Source: Burkholderiales bacterium
Lineage (GTDB): Bacteria > Pseudomonadota > Gammaproteobacteria > Burkholderiales > SG8-41
Direction: 5' to 3'
Assembly (NCBI GenBank): GCA_022841375.1
Contig: JALHRQ010000001.1
Span: forward strand, 248,001 to 312,000
Length of the DNA stretch: 64,000 bases
The position numbers were made by a program, and so were the translations under genes. Positions 17,886-27,369 of the stretch are shown here, in pieces; position 1 is the first letter of the stretch, and each line of letters starts with the position of its first letter. The notes under the pieces were generated by a model. It did no database searches. It was not told the origin of the DNA and worked only from the letters and a program-made list of their open reading frames with translations.

Positions 17886-19130
17886 ATGACCCAGCCTGCG
17901 CAATTCGGCCGCTACGACGTCGTCGCCGAAATCGGACGCGGCGCGATGGGCGTGGTTTACCGCGCGCTCGACCCGATGCTCGAACGTACGGTGGCGATCA
18001 AGACCATCAACATGGCGCTGGATCCGGGCGAGATGGAGCACTACGAAAAACGCTTCACCATCGAGGCGCGCGCCGCCGGCGGACTGAACCATCCCAATAT
18101 CGTCATCATTTACGACATCGGCCGTAGCGGCGACCTCGCCTACATGGCGATGGAATTCCTTGAAGGCCGCGAACTGAAGGAGCTGATCGCCGGCAAGGAA
18201 CTCACGCCGGACCGCGCGCTGGACATTGTCGCGCAGGTCGCCGACGGTCTCGCCTACGCCCATGACCACGACGTCGTGCATCGCGACGTCAAGCCCGCGA
18301 ACATCATGATTCTCAAGGACGGTCGGGTAAAAATCACCGACTTCGGCATCGCGCGCATGCGCACCGCCGACGTGCGCACGCAGACCGGCGTGGTGCTCGG
18401 TTCGCCGCGCTACCTGTCGCCGGAACAGGTGCTGGGCAAACGCTGCGACGCACGCGCCGACACCTTCTCGCTGGGCGTGATCCTCTACGAGATGGTCACC
18501 GGCCAGCCGCCGTTCAACGGCATCGACGTCAATTCACTGATGTTCCAGATCGTCAATTTCACGCCGCCGCCGCCAAGCAGCATCAATCCGGCGCTGCCAC
18601 CGATGCTCGATCTGATCCTCGCCAAAGCCCTGGCCAAAACCGCCGATGAGCGTTATGCCGGCATCGCCGAATTCGCCGCTGACCTGCGCACCTGCCGCCA
18701 ACATGGTGCCGCAACAACAATGCCTCTGACCCCGGCTGCGGCACCGCAGATGATTCCGGATCCCGCCGATCCGTTCGCCGACACCCTGCCCTCGTCCCGG
18801 GCCGATGACCGCAGCACGACGATACCGGGCAACGGCGTCGCCGACACGCTTCCCGCACGCGGACTGGCCAAAGGTTTCGATTCAATGGCGGCGACAATGC
18901 GCCTCGCCGCGCAAACCGGCGCCATCACCGACCCCGACGCCCTCGCGGCTACATTCGGCGTCAGCCGCCACGCCATCGACGCCATGGTGATCGACGCCGA
19001 TCCCCCGCCGCAGCCGCAAGCGATGCCGCAGTCGCAACGGGTCGTCCCATGGTCGAAGCAGGATCGCAGAATATTCCTGGTGTCCGTTTCAGCAGCCGCC
19101 GTCATTGGCGCACTCATCGTGTTGCTCTGA
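17886..19130 (+). CDS. Hanks-type Ser/Thr protein kinase with C-terminal membrane helix
   Basis: 414 residues from the ATG at 17886 (a longer frame reaches upstream inside the lipoprotein gene). The kinase domain covers about 8-270 and has all key residues: glycine loop GRGAMG (17-22), VAIK lysine K39, alpha-C Glu E60, HRDVKPAN (132-139, D134) and DFG (152-154). A kinase with these parts should be active. About 120 residues of Pro/Ala/Asp-rich tail follow, then a single membrane helix at about 393-412 and almost nothing after it, so the enzyme is cytoplasmic and tail-anchored, without the PASTA sensor of PknB. It is the third gene of the cyclase, lipoprotein and kinase run. Targets unknown. 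Confidence 0.88.
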   Translation: MTQPAQFGRYDVVAEIGRGAMGVVYRALDPMLERTVAIKTINMALDPGEMEHYEKRFTIEARAAGGLNHPNIVIIYDIGRSGDLAYMAMEFLEGRELKELIAGKELTPDRALDIVAQVADGLAYAHDHDVVHRDVKPANIMILKDGRVKITDFGIARMRTADVRTQTGVVLGSPRYLSPEQVLGKRCDARADTFSLGVILYEMVTGQPPFNGIDVNSLMFQIVNFTPPPPSSINPALPPMLDLILAKALAKTADERYAGIAEFAADLRTCRQHGAATTMPLTPAAAPQMIPDPADPFADTLPSSRADDRSTTIPGNGVADTLPARGLAKGFDSMAATMRLAAQTGAITDPDALAATFGVSRHAIDAMVIDADPPPQPQAMPQSQRVVPWSKQDRRIFLVSVSAAAVIGALIVLL

Positions 19131-19140
19131 AAGACCTGAC

Positions 19141-20250
19141 ATGCGCATTACCGCCGTTGAGGCCATCGCAATCGACATTCCGCTGGACAAAAATTTCGGC
19201 GGCTCGACCTACAGCGTGCTCAAACGCTCGACCGTGATCACCCGGCTGCGCACCGCCGAGGGCCTGGTCAGCGAGGTTTACAACGGCGACAACCGTGCCC
19301 ACGGCGCCCAGATCGCCCACCTGGTGGAAAACGATCTGTTTAATGTCGTCAAGGGTCTGTCGATCTACGAGCGGGAATTGGCGTGGCAACGCATGTTTGC
19401 GCTGACGCATTCCGCCAGCGACAAGAAACTGCTGCTCGAAGCCATCGCCTGCATCGACTGCGCGATCTGGGATCTCACCGGCAAAGCCCTCGGCAAATCC
19501 GTGCGCGAACTGATCGGCGGTTACTCTGACCGTCTGCCGGTCATTTCGATCGGCGGCTATTACATGCCGGGCAAGACCCACGCCGACATCGGCCGCGAGG
19601 TCGAGTCCTACCGCGACTTCGGCATGGCGGGCTGCAAATTCAAGGTCGGCGGACTGTCGCCGGAAGAGGACGCGCAGCGTGTCGCCCTCGCACGCAAGGC
19701 CGTTGGTGGCGATTTCATCCTTTGTGTCGATGCCAACCGCGGCTGGGCCGCTGAAGATGCGATCCGCTTCGCACGACTGGTCGAGCCGTACAACATCCGC
19801 TGGTTTGAAGAGCCCTGCCACTGGTACGACGACGCCGCGCAAATGGCGCGGGTGCGCCATTCGATACCGATTCCGGTCGCCGCCGGCCAGAGCGAGATCA
19901 CCAGCCACGCGATCCGCCGTCTGATCGATGCTCGCGCAGTCGATCTGATCAATTACGACGCCTCCGAAGGCGGCGGCGTCACCGACTGGCTGCGTGCTGC
20001 CGGCATGGCGGCGGCATCCGGGCTGTCGATGGCGCACCACGAAGAAGCGCAGATTGCCAGCCATCTGCTCGCCGCCGTGCCGCACGGTACCTACGCCGAA
20101 TGTTTCGCCGATCCGCAGCGCGATCCGGTATGGCAGCAGATGTGGATCAACCGGCCCGCAATCAAAGATGGGGTAATGATGGTCGCCACCGCCCCCGGTT
20201 TCGGCATCGAGCTGGATCCGGATATGGTGCAACGATTCCGCAGCAACTGA
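19141..20250 (+). CDS. Mandelate racemase/muconate lactonizing family enzyme (enolase superfamily)
   Basis: 369 residues from the ATG at 19141 (an upstream in-frame start at 19105 would overlap the kinase gene). The capping domain (about 1-125) is followed by a TIM-barrel core with the KxK motif (K166 and K168 in GCKFKVGG), metal ligands D197 (VDANRGW), E223/E224 (WFEEPC) and E252 (AGQSE), and a C-terminal His motif SMAHHEE (H299/H300). The Lys pair plus His is the mandelate racemase subgroup pattern: proton abstraction next to a carboxylate, giving racemisation or acid-sugar dehydration. The substrate is not readable from sequence. It is followed after 28 bases by a SulP anion transporter, which could supply an organic acid. 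Confidence 0.88.
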   Translation: MRITAVEAIAIDIPLDKNFGGSTYSVLKRSTVITRLRTAEGLVSEVYNGDNRAHGAQIAHLVENDLFNVVKGLSIYERELAWQRMFALTHSASDKKLLLEAIACIDCAIWDLTGKALGKSVRELIGGYSDRLPVISIGGYYMPGKTHADIGREVESYRDFGMAGCKFKVGGLSPEEDAQRVALARKAVGGDFILCVDANRGWAAEDAIRFARLVEPYNIRWFEEPCHWYDDAAQMARVRHSIPIPVAAGQSEITSHAIRRLIDARAVDLINYDASEGGGVTDWLRAAGMAAASGLSMAHHEEAQIASHLLAAVPHGTYAECFADPQRDPVWQQMWINRPAIKDGVMMVATAPGFGIELDPDMVQRFRSN

Positions 20251-20278
20251 ATCGGCGCACAAACCTTAGCAAGGAAAC

Positions 20279-21910
20279 ATGATGATTCGTTTACCCGCTT
20301 TCCGGCCGCGGCTGTTCGAAATGTATGGCGAATACAATGCCGCACGCCTGCGCTCCGACATTCTCTCCGGCATTACCGTGGGCATACTCGCACTGCCGTT
20401 GGCGATTGCCTTTGCCATCGCTTCGGGAATGACGCCGGAGTCCGGGATTTATACCGCGATCATTGCCGGCTTTATCATTTCCGTATTCGGCGGCTCGCGA
20501 GTGCAAATCGGCGGACCCACCGGCGCGTTTATCGTCATTGTCTACGGCATCGTGGTTAATTATGGCGTCGCCAATCTGCTGATCTGCACGCTGATGGCCG
20601 GTGTGATGCTGCTGGCGATGGGCCTGCTGCGTATGGGCACCTGGATCCGCTTCATCCCGGTTTCGGTGATCAGCGGTTTCACCAAAGGCATTGCGGTGCT
20701 GATCCTGCTCTCGCAGTTCAAGGATTTCCTTGGACTCACCACAGAGAAACTGCCGGCGGAGTTTTTCGCCCAGATCAAGGTGCTGTGGCATGCACTGCAC
20801 ACCATCAGTTGGCCGACGGTCGGGTTGAGCCTGGCCTGCCTGATGCTGATCCTTGCGTGGCCGAAAAAGTGGCGGGTCGTACCCAGCCCGATCATTGCAC
20901 TGGTGTTCGGCACAGTAGTCGTCGCCGTTGTGGGCCTTCCGGTGGAAACCATCGGCACCAAATTCGGCGGCATTCCGCAAACACTGCCGTCTTTTGCATT
21001 CCCTGAACTGACGCTCGAAACACTGCGTCATCTGGTGTCGCCGGCGATCGCCATCGCGCTCCTCGGCGCCATTGAGTCCCTGCTGTCGGCCACTGTCGCC
21101 GATAACATGATCGACGACCGGCACAACCCAAACCAGGAATTGATCGCACAGGGTATCGCCAACATCGTCGCGCCGCTGTTCGGCGGATTCTGCGCCACCG
21201 GCGCGATCGCCCGCACCAGCACCAATGTGCGCATGGGTGCTTTCGGTCCGATTTCGGGCATCGTGCACGCGCTGATGCTGCTGCTGGTGATCCTGGTAGC
21301 AGCCCCGCTGGCGAAACACGTGCCGCTGGCCGCGCTGTCCGCGATCCTGGTGGTGGTTGCCTGGAATATGGGCGAGTGGAACCATTTCACCGAAATGCGC
21401 CGTTACACGATGAACTACCGCGCCATCCTGCTGGCGACTTTCGCGCTCACCGTGGTGTTCGACCTGACCGTCGCAGTCGAGGTCGGCATGGTGATGGCTG
21501 CGCTGTTTTTCATCACCCGGGTCTCTTCGCTGACCGACATCGTCGACGACGGCCCCGACACCATCGCCGGCGACCGCGTGCGCTCTTACGAACTGTTCGG
21601 CTCGTTGTTCTTCGGCTCGGCCAACCGCATCGAACCGCTGCTGGAACGCGCCGATCCATCCGATCCGGCGCGCGTCGTCGTGCTCGATATGCAAAAAGCG
21701 CTCAACGTTGACACCACCGGCCTCGACATACTGGAAACGCTGCGCCGGAAAATGGAAAAAAACGGCAAGACGCTGATCATCACCGGTGCCGGCGCACAGC
21801 CGATGTCGCTGTTTAAACGCTCGGGATTTGCCGATAAAATCGGCGCTGATCATCTGCTCCCGCACCGTGCCACCGGAATTGCCCGTGCGCGCGAAATCGC
21901 CGGCAGTTGA
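20279..21910 (+). CDS. SulP family anion transporter with STAS domain
   Basis: 543 residues, two adjacent ATGs (20279 and 20282) behind AAGGAA. The N-terminal SulP signature runs through DILSGITVGILALPLAIAFA; there are about 12-14 hydrophobic segments to residue 410 and QIGGPTGAFIVI in the third segment. A cytoplasmic STAS domain occupies about 430-543 (VVVLDMQKALNVDTTGLDIL, GKTLIITGA). SulP proteins move sulfate, bicarbonate, or dicarboxylates (DauA type). No sulfate-assimilation or carbonic anhydrase gene is next to it, so the substrate is open. The downstream acylphosphatase begins 4 bases after the stop, suggesting co-transcription. Confidence 0.9.
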   Translation: MMIRLPAFRPRLFEMYGEYNAARLRSDILSGITVGILALPLAIAFAIASGMTPESGIYTAIIAGFIISVFGGSRVQIGGPTGAFIVIVYGIVVNYGVANLLICTLMAGVMLLAMGLLRMGTWIRFIPVSVISGFTKGIAVLILLSQFKDFLGLTTEKLPAEFFAQIKVLWHALHTISWPTVGLSLACLMLILAWPKKWRVVPSPIIALVFGTVVVAVVGLPVETIGTKFGGIPQTLPSFAFPELTLETLRHLVSPAIAIALLGAIESLLSATVADNMIDDRHNPNQELIAQGIANIVAPLFGGFCATGAIARTSTNVRMGAFGPISGIVHALMLLLVILVAAPLAKHVPLAALSAILVVVAWNMGEWNHFTEMRRYTMNYRAILLATFALTVVFDLTVAVEVGMVMAALFFITRVSSLTDIVDDGPDTIAGDRVRSYELFGSLFFGSANRIEPLLERADPSDPARVVVLDMQKALNVDTTGLDILETLRRKMEKNGKTLIITGAGAQPMSLFKRSGFADKIGADHLLPHRATGIARAREIAGS

Positions 21911-21914
21911 GCCT

Positions 21915-22202
21915 ATGCCGATAACTGGAACGATCGCCCGCCGCCTTGTGGTCCGCGGCCGCGTGCAAGGTGTGGGCTACCGCAATTACATCGAATACAA
22001 GGCCAATCAGCTGGGTGTGAAAGGCTGGGTGCGCAACCGCCTCGATGGCAGCGTGGAAGCGGTCGTGCAGGGGGATCTCGCCGCGGTTGCGGAAATCATC
22101 GAATGTGCAAAACGTGGCCCGCGAGCGGCAGAAGTTGCCAGTGTCGAAATCGGCGATGCCGAAGGGGAACACCACAGCTTTGCCGTGCACACTACGGAAT
22201 AG
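21915..22202 (+). CDS. acyP: Acylphosphatase
   Basis: 95 residues, the standard length. It hydrolyses the carboxyl-phosphate bond of acyl phosphates in the cytoplasm. The phosphate-binding loop RGRVQGVGYRNY carries catalytic R23, and the second signature GWVRNRLDGSVEAV carries N41. The ATG at 21915 begins 4 bases after the SulP gene, without a strong ribosome-binding site in between, which points to translational coupling with the transporter. Confidence 0.92.
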   Translation: MPITGTIARRLVVRGRVQGVGYRNYIEYKANQLGVKGWVRNRLDGSVEAVVQGDLAAVAEIIECAKRGPRAAEVASVEIGDAEGEHHSFAVHTTE

Positions 22203-22224
22203 TGTTTTAAATCAATAACTTAAG

Positions 22225-22341
22225 TTATAGTGCCGACGCCGGCACGCCGCGGCACATGGCGCCAGCCCTCGCCACCAGCTGCTCCGCCTCAGCCTTGCGA
22301 TCCAGCGCATCCAGCACCAGCGGGGACACCGCGTGAAAAAA
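22225..22341 (-). other. Open reading frame continuing in phase after the dnaE stop (38 codons)
   Basis: Directly after the TAG of dnaE, the same frame continues for 38 sense codons to a TAA at 22225-22227, encoding protein-like sequence such as SPLVLDALDRKAEAEQLVA. It has no start of its own near dnaE. It may be the eroded end of a former downstream gene, or chance in GC-rich DNA. Rightward of it, AT-rich sequence with TAACTTAAGTTA (a 12-base palindrome) at 22216-22227 lies next to the acyP stop. Confidence 0.3.
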
Positions 22342-25300
22342 CTACTCTGCACCGCCCTGCTCGATAGTGCTGCCATAGACCACTCTGACATTTTCCGGAC
22401 GCAGCCACTCCGACAGCGACCGGATCAGATCCTCGTTGATGTTGACCTGCCACGCCGGCCCCAGCTTGACCTCGCAGCGCGCGCCGTTGCTCGAATACTC
22501 GACGGCCACCGGGCAGGAACCCTGGCGGTGCGGCGCCAGCAATTCTTTGAGCTTATTGCCCGACGACTGGCCGTTGCAGATCAGTTTGATGCCGCGGGCG
22601 TAACGGTTGCGCGCCTCATTCAGATCAAGGATGTTCAATGCCTCCAGCCGCAGCGCATTGTCGCCGCCCCCATTCTCACTTTCAGCTTCAGCGCTGCGAT
22701 AGCGTTGACGGCCGCGGATTTCCATCACCAGCAATTCATCTTCGCGCAGCTTGTGGCGGAAACGGTCAAAGGCCTCCCGGAACACCACGATCTCGTGTTT
22801 GCCGGTGTCGTCGGCGAGCAGCACTATGCCCATGCGCCCGCTGGCGGTGTTTTGCACGCGCACCGACAGCACCACGCCGGCGACGCTGATCGAACGGCCG
22901 GCAATATCGCTGGCCGTCTGCAGTTCACCGAGCTTGCGGCCGACCATGCGCCGCACTTCATCGCGATAGACATTGAACAGGTGGTCGCTGCGGTAATACC
23001 CGAGCGCCAGTTTTTCGTTCTGCAGCAGTTCCTTCTTGCTCCAGCGCGGCACATTCGCCGGCGCCACCACGCGCGGCGCATCGACCGCATCACCAAACAA
23101 ACTGTTCTGCGACGCCGAGCGGCTGGCCTGCTCCGCTGATTCCAGCGCGAGGCCGACGCAGGCGATCAGTTCGGCGCGATTGTCGTTGACGCTGTCGAAG
23201 GCGCCGGCACGCACCAGCGATTCAACCACGCGGCGGTTGACCAGGCGCTTGTCGACACGGTGGCAGAAATCAAACAAATCCTTGAATGGCCCGCTCGCCT
23301 CGCGCACTTCGACAATATGATTGATCGCGCCTTCGCCGGTGCCCTTGATGCCGCCAAGGCCGTAACGGATGCGTTTCACATCCACCGGTGCAAACCGGTA
23401 GCCGCCGGCATTGACGTCGGGTGCCAGCACTTCGAGACCGTTGTCGCGCGCGTCATCGACCAGCTGCTGCACCTTGTCGGTGTCGTTCATCACTGCCGAC
23501 ATATTGGCCGCCATGAACGCGGCCGGGTGGTGCGCTTTCATATAAGCGGTCTGGTAGGCCACCAGCGCGTAGGCCGCGGCATGTGACTTGTTGAAGCCGT
23601 AGCCGGCGAACTTCTCCATCAGGTCGAACAGCTCGTCGGCCTTGCGCTGATCCAGCCCGTTTTTCGCAGCGCCCTCTCGGAACAGACCGCGATGCTCGGC
23701 CATTTCCTCGGCCTTTTTCTTGCCCATCGCGCGGCGCAGCAGGTCGGCGCCGCCGAGGCTGTAGCCGCCGATGATCTGCGCCATCTGCATCACCTGCTCC
23801 TGATACACCATGATGGCGTAGGTCTCGGACAGGATGCTTTCGACACGCGGATCGGGATAGGTGAAACGTTTGCCGTGTTTGCGCGCGCAGAATTCCGGGA
23901 TCAGTTCCATCGGGCCCGGACGATACAGCGCGACCAGCGCGATGATGTCGCCGAAGCGGTCGGGCCTCGCGCTTTTCAACATGTCGCGCATGCCACGCGA
24001 TTCAAACTGGAACACGGCCGAGGTATTGGCCTGCTGGAATATCGCGTAAGACGCCTTGTCATCCAGCGGCAGTTTTTCCAGCTGCAGTGTCGATGCCGGG
24101 TCAAGCTGGCGGATATAGCGGATCGTCCAGTCGAGAATGGTCAGCGTGGTCAGACCGAGAAAGTCGAACTTCACCAGGCCGATGGATTCGACGTCGTCCT
24201 TGTCGAACTGGCTGATCGCCGAGTTCGACGCGTCGGCGATATACAAGGGGCAGAAATCGGTGAGTTTGCCCGGCGCGATCAGCACGCCGCCGGCATGCAT
24301 ACCGACATTCCGTGTAAGACCCTCGAGCGTGCCGGCGAGTGCCAGCAGCTCGGCCACTTCCTCTTCGTTTTTCTCGCGCTCGGCCAGTTGCGGCTCCATC
24401 TTGCGCGCCTCGGCCAGCGTGATCAGCTTGCCCGGCTGGAACGGAATCAGCTTCGCCAGCTGGTCGCAGAAGTTGTAACCGAGGTCGAGCACGCGGCCGA
24501 CGTCGCGCACCACGGCCTTGGCCGCCATCGTACCGAAGGTGGCGATCTGCGACACCGAGTCCTCGCCATAACGCGCCTTGACGTAATCGATGACGCGGTC
24601 GCGCCCCTCCTGGCAGAAGTCGATATCGAAGTCGGGCATCGATACCCGTTCCGGATTGAGGAAGCGTTCAAACAGCAGGTTGTAACGCAGCGGATCGAGG
24701 TCGGTAATGCCCAGGCTGTACGCCACCAGCGAACCGGCGCCCGAGCCGCGACCCGGGCCGACGGGGACGCCATTGTTCTTGGCCCAGTTGATGAAGTCGG
24801 CAACTATCAGGAAGTATCCCGGGAAACCCATCTGCACGATGGTCCTGGTTTCAAATTCGAGACGCTCGCGATACACCGGTTCCTGCTTCGCGCGTTCGGC
24901 GGCTTCCGGATACAGCTCGGCCAGACGCGCGGTCAATCCGTCGCCAGCGCAGGCACGCAAATGCTGTTCAAGGCTGACGCCCTCGGGCGTCGGATAATGC
25001 GGCAACCGGCTTTTGCCGAGCGTCAGGCCCAGCGTGCAGCGTTTGGCGATCTCGACCGAATTCTCGAGAACCTCCGGCACATCGGCGAACAACGCTGCCA
25101 TCTCGGCCTGGGTCTTGAAATACTGTTCGGTGCTGAACCGCCGCGGACGGCGCTGATCAGAGAGGATGTAGCCTTCGGAGATGCACACGCGCGCTTCATG
25201 CGCCCGATATTCATCGGGTTTGAGAAACTGCACCGGATGCGTCGCCACCGCCGGCAGCCCCAGTTCACCGGCCAGTTGCAGCGCGCGGCCGACATGCATT

Positions 25301-25863
25301 TCAACCGGCACTGACGCCGCGCCGACGGTCATCGCCTGCGCACCCAGCCGCTGCACTTCAAGATAAAACCGCCCGGGGAACAAACGGGACCAGTCCAGCG
25401 CCAGCCGGCGTGCGTTGTCATCCTGCCCGGCAACCAGCGCCTGGCCAACGTCACCCTGATGCGCGCCCGAGAGTGCGATCAGCCCGCCGGTGCCGACTTG
25501 TTCGAACCAGGACTTCATCACTTCGGCACGGCCGCGATACTGGTTGCTGCGATAAGCCCGAGTCAGCAGTTCGCACAGCCGCAGGTAGCCGTCATGGTTC
25601 TGCGCCAGCAGCAATACGCGAAACGGGTTGTCGCGGTCGGTCTCGTTGCTCAGCAGAAAGTCGCAACCAATGACCGGTTTGATGCCCTGGCCTCGTGCTT
25701 CCTGGTAAAACTTGACCATGCCGAACACATTGCCGAGATCGGTCAAGGCCAGTGCCGGCATACCGTCGGCTTTCGCCGCCGCCACCGCATCCTCGATGCG
25801 CACGATGCCATCGACGATGGAAAACTCGCTGTGCAGGCGGAGGTGGACAAACGACGGTTGCAT
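22342..25863 (-). CDS. dnaE: DNA polymerase III alpha subunit
   Basis: 1,173 residues, the usual length of a DnaE replicative polymerase, which synthesises DNA in the holoenzyme with beta clamp and epsilon. The N-terminal PHP domain begins at HLRLHSEFSIVDG; the catalytic palm contains the aspartates of PDFDIDFCQEGRDR (about 408-421); a helix-hairpin-helix and an OB-fold domain follow at about 990-1080 (ISVAGVVLSVRVQ). The gene stands alone on the minus strand between acyP (convergent) and an alpha/beta hydrolase (divergent, 195-base gap). A long open frame antisense to it is only a codon-bias shadow. Confidence 0.97.
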   Translation of the reverse strand: MQPSFVHLRLHSEFSIVDGIVRIEDAVAAAKADGMPALALTDLGNVFGMVKFYQEARGQGIKPVIGCDFLLSNETDRDNPFRVLLLAQNHDGYLRLCELLTRAYRSNQYRGRAEVMKSWFEQVGTGGLIALSGAHQGDVGQALVAGQDDNARRLALDWSRLFPGRFYLEVQRLGAQAMTVGAASVPVEMHVGRALQLAGELGLPAVATHPVQFLKPDEYRAHEARVCISEGYILSDQRRPRRFSTEQYFKTQAEMAALFADVPEVLENSVEIAKRCTLGLTLGKSRLPHYPTPEGVSLEQHLRACAGDGLTARLAELYPEAAERAKQEPVYRERLEFETRTIVQMGFPGYFLIVADFINWAKNNGVPVGPGRGSGAGSLVAYSLGITDLDPLRYNLLFERFLNPERVSMPDFDIDFCQEGRDRVIDYVKARYGEDSVSQIATFGTMAAKAVVRDVGRVLDLGYNFCDQLAKLIPFQPGKLITLAEARKMEPQLAEREKNEEEVAELLALAGTLEGLTRNVGMHAGGVLIAPGKLTDFCPLYIADASNSAISQFDKDDVESIGLVKFDFLGLTTLTILDWTIRYIRQLDPASTLQLEKLPLDDKASYAIFQQANTSAVFQFESRGMRDMLKSARPDRFGDIIALVALYRPGPMELIPEFCARKHGKRFTYPDPRVESILSETYAIMVYQEQVMQMAQIIGGYSLGGADLLRRAMGKKKAEEMAEHRGLFREGAAKNGLDQRKADELFDLMEKFAGYGFNKSHAAAYALVAYQTAYMKAHHPAAFMAANMSAVMNDTDKVQQLVDDARDNGLEVLAPDVNAGGYRFAPVDVKRIRYGLGGIKGTGEGAINHIVEVREASGPFKDLFDFCHRVDKRLVNRRVVESLVRAGAFDSVNDNRAELIACVGLALESAEQASRSASQNSLFGDAVDAPRVVAPANVPRWSKKELLQNEKLALGYYRSDHLFNVYRDEVRRMVGRKLGELQTASDIAGRSISVAGVVLSVRVQNTASGRMGIVLLADDTGKHEIVVFREAFDRFRHKLREDELLVMEIRGRQRYRSAEAESENGGGDNALRLEALNILDLNEARNRYARGIKLICNGQSSGNKLKELLAPHRQGSCPVAVEYSSNGARCEVKLGPAWQVNINEDLIRSLSEWLRPENVRVVYGSTIEQGGAE

Positions 25864-26058
25864 AGCGCGCTATTTTACGGTGTGCCGACACCGGGATTAA
25901 TGCGTGCGGGCAGGTTTGTTTTACTCCAATAAAATCCGCCACATAGCGGCGCCTGCTGCGTACGTTATGGGCAACAGTCCGCAACAGGCACCGGCCGGCC
26001 GGATGAATCGCTGCGGAAATGCCGCATAATTCCGCGCACATTGAACCCGCATGACCCG

Positions 26059-26922
26059 ATGAAACCCAGTCACTCGACCTTTCACCCGTTCAACGGCCTG
26101 CGCCACCATGTGCGAACCTGGGGCGACCCTGCGGCGCCGCCGCTGTTCCTGCTGCACGGCTGGATGGATGCTGCAGCTTCTTTCCAGTTTGTCGTCGACG
26201 CACTGCAGCGTGACTGGCATGTCATTGCCCCCGACTGGCGCGGTTGCGGTCTCTCCGGTTGGGCGCCCAACGGTTACTGGTTTCCCGATTACTACGCCGA
26301 TCTTGAAACCCTGCTCAATATTTACACTCCGGAAGCGCCGGCACGGTTGGTGGGACACAGCATGGGCGGCGTGATCGCCTGCACGTATGCCGGCCTGCGC
26401 CCACAGCGGGTGGCGCAGGTAATGTCGTTGGAAGGGTTTGGCCTGGCACGAACCAGTCCTGACGATGCGCCCGAACGTTATCGCCGCTGGCTGGATGAAA
26501 TGGCCGAGGAGCCCCGCTTCAGGATCTACGGCTCATTCGATGCCCTGGCCGCCCGGCTGCAGAGCGACAATCCGCGGTTGACGCCGGAGAAGGCGCAGTT
26601 CATCGCCCGTGCCTGGGCGCATGAAACAGCGACCGACAAGATTGAACTGCTGCATGACCCGCGCCACAAACGCACGAATCCGGTGCTGTACAGGATGGAA
26701 GAACTGATTGCGTGCTGGCGGCTGTGCACGGCTCCAACCCAGTGGGTGTTTGCACGCGACTCCAAAGGCACGGGTTATCTGGAAGACACCCCGGAACAAC
26801 TGGCCGAACGCAAAAACGCGTTCAGCGACTACCAGGAAGCGTGGATCGATGACGCCGGACACATGATGCACCATGACCAGCCGGAGGCCGTGTCGCGCCT
26901 GATTGAAAATTTTATCGAATGA
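26059..26922 (+). CDS. Alpha/beta hydrolase
   Basis: 287 residues from the ATG at 26059 (TTG at 26041 is an alternative). Alpha/beta-hydrolase landmarks are the oxyanion-hole HGW (33-35), PDWRGCGLS in the cap approach, nucleophile elbow GHSMGG (S101) and a C-terminal catalytic His in DDAGHMMHHDQPE. No signal peptide, so it is cytoplasmic. The family covers esterases, lactonases, dehalogenases and C-C hydrolases. The sequence alone does not choose between them, and the neighbours (dnaE, a microprotein) give no pathway hint. Confidence 0.85.
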   Translation: MKPSHSTFHPFNGLRHHVRTWGDPAAPPLFLLHGWMDAAASFQFVVDALQRDWHVIAPDWRGCGLSGWAPNGYWFPDYYADLETLLNIYTPEAPARLVGHSMGGVIACTYAGLRPQRVAQVMSLEGFGLARTSPDDAPERYRRWLDEMAEEPRFRIYGSFDALAARLQSDNPRLTPEKAQFIARAWAHETATDKIELLHDPRHKRTNPVLYRMEELIACWRLCTAPTQWVFARDSKGTGYLEDTPEQLAERKNAFSDYQEAWIDDAGHMMHHDQPEAVSRLIENFIE

Positions 26923-26993
26923 ACGCGCGGAAGGAGATGCGCAAGTGATGCGTCATTCAGTCCGGGGCACTGTTGCACCCCGGACGATGCAGG

Positions 26994-27155
26994 TCAGTCC
27001 TGCAGGATATGCGGGTAGGCAAATCCGGCCGTCAGCAGAAATACGAATACCTTGCCGACGTATTTCATTTTTTCTGATCCATTCATATCCTTGAATTTCT
27101 TGCCGCTGGGCGCCGCCGCTTCACTGGCCTGCGCAGCCGGTGTTTTTTTAGACAT
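26994..27155 (-). CDS. 53-residue single-pass membrane microprotein
   Basis: ATG at 27155 preceded by AGGAG at proper spacing; stop TGA at 26994-26996. The product starts MSKKTPAAQASEAAAPSGKK, is Lys/Ala-rich and presumably cytoplasmic at the N-terminus, and has one hydrophobic segment (VGKVFVFLLTAGFAYPHIL) near the C-terminus. The clear ribosome-binding site and the hydrophilic-to-membrane layout support a real gene. An AT-rich stretch with TTATAAA lies just upstream. It is divergent from the Asp/Glu racemase gene. I do not recognise the family; function unknown. Confidence 0.7.
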   Translation of the reverse strand: MSKKTPAAQASEAAAPSGKKFKDMNGSEKMKYVGKVFVFLLTAGFAYPHILQD

Positions 27156-27369
27156 GGAAAACTCCTGTGGTTAAGGTTTTATAAATGACAGTCAAACGAA
27201 TCCGCCGCGTAACGCCAGCCCGGCAATCGCCGGAACCGCGGGAGCAAGCCGCCCGCATTCGGACCCGCTCACACGATGCACGACCGTACGTGAAAATTGC
27301 GTGAAGCTTGCACCCCGGAGCGGCGCCTGTGACACTGACTACGCCGGTTTCCCCCTGCGACAGCCCTCA

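Noticed and set aside
20291-21865. 524-codon open frame antisense to the SulP gene
   Set aside because: His/Gln/Asp/Arg-rich composition typical of antisense shadows in GC-rich codons; the plus-strand SulP protein has clear family motifs.
23692-25314. 540-codon open frame antisense to dnaE
   Set aside because: Same composition bias; it lies fully within a well-conserved dnaE.
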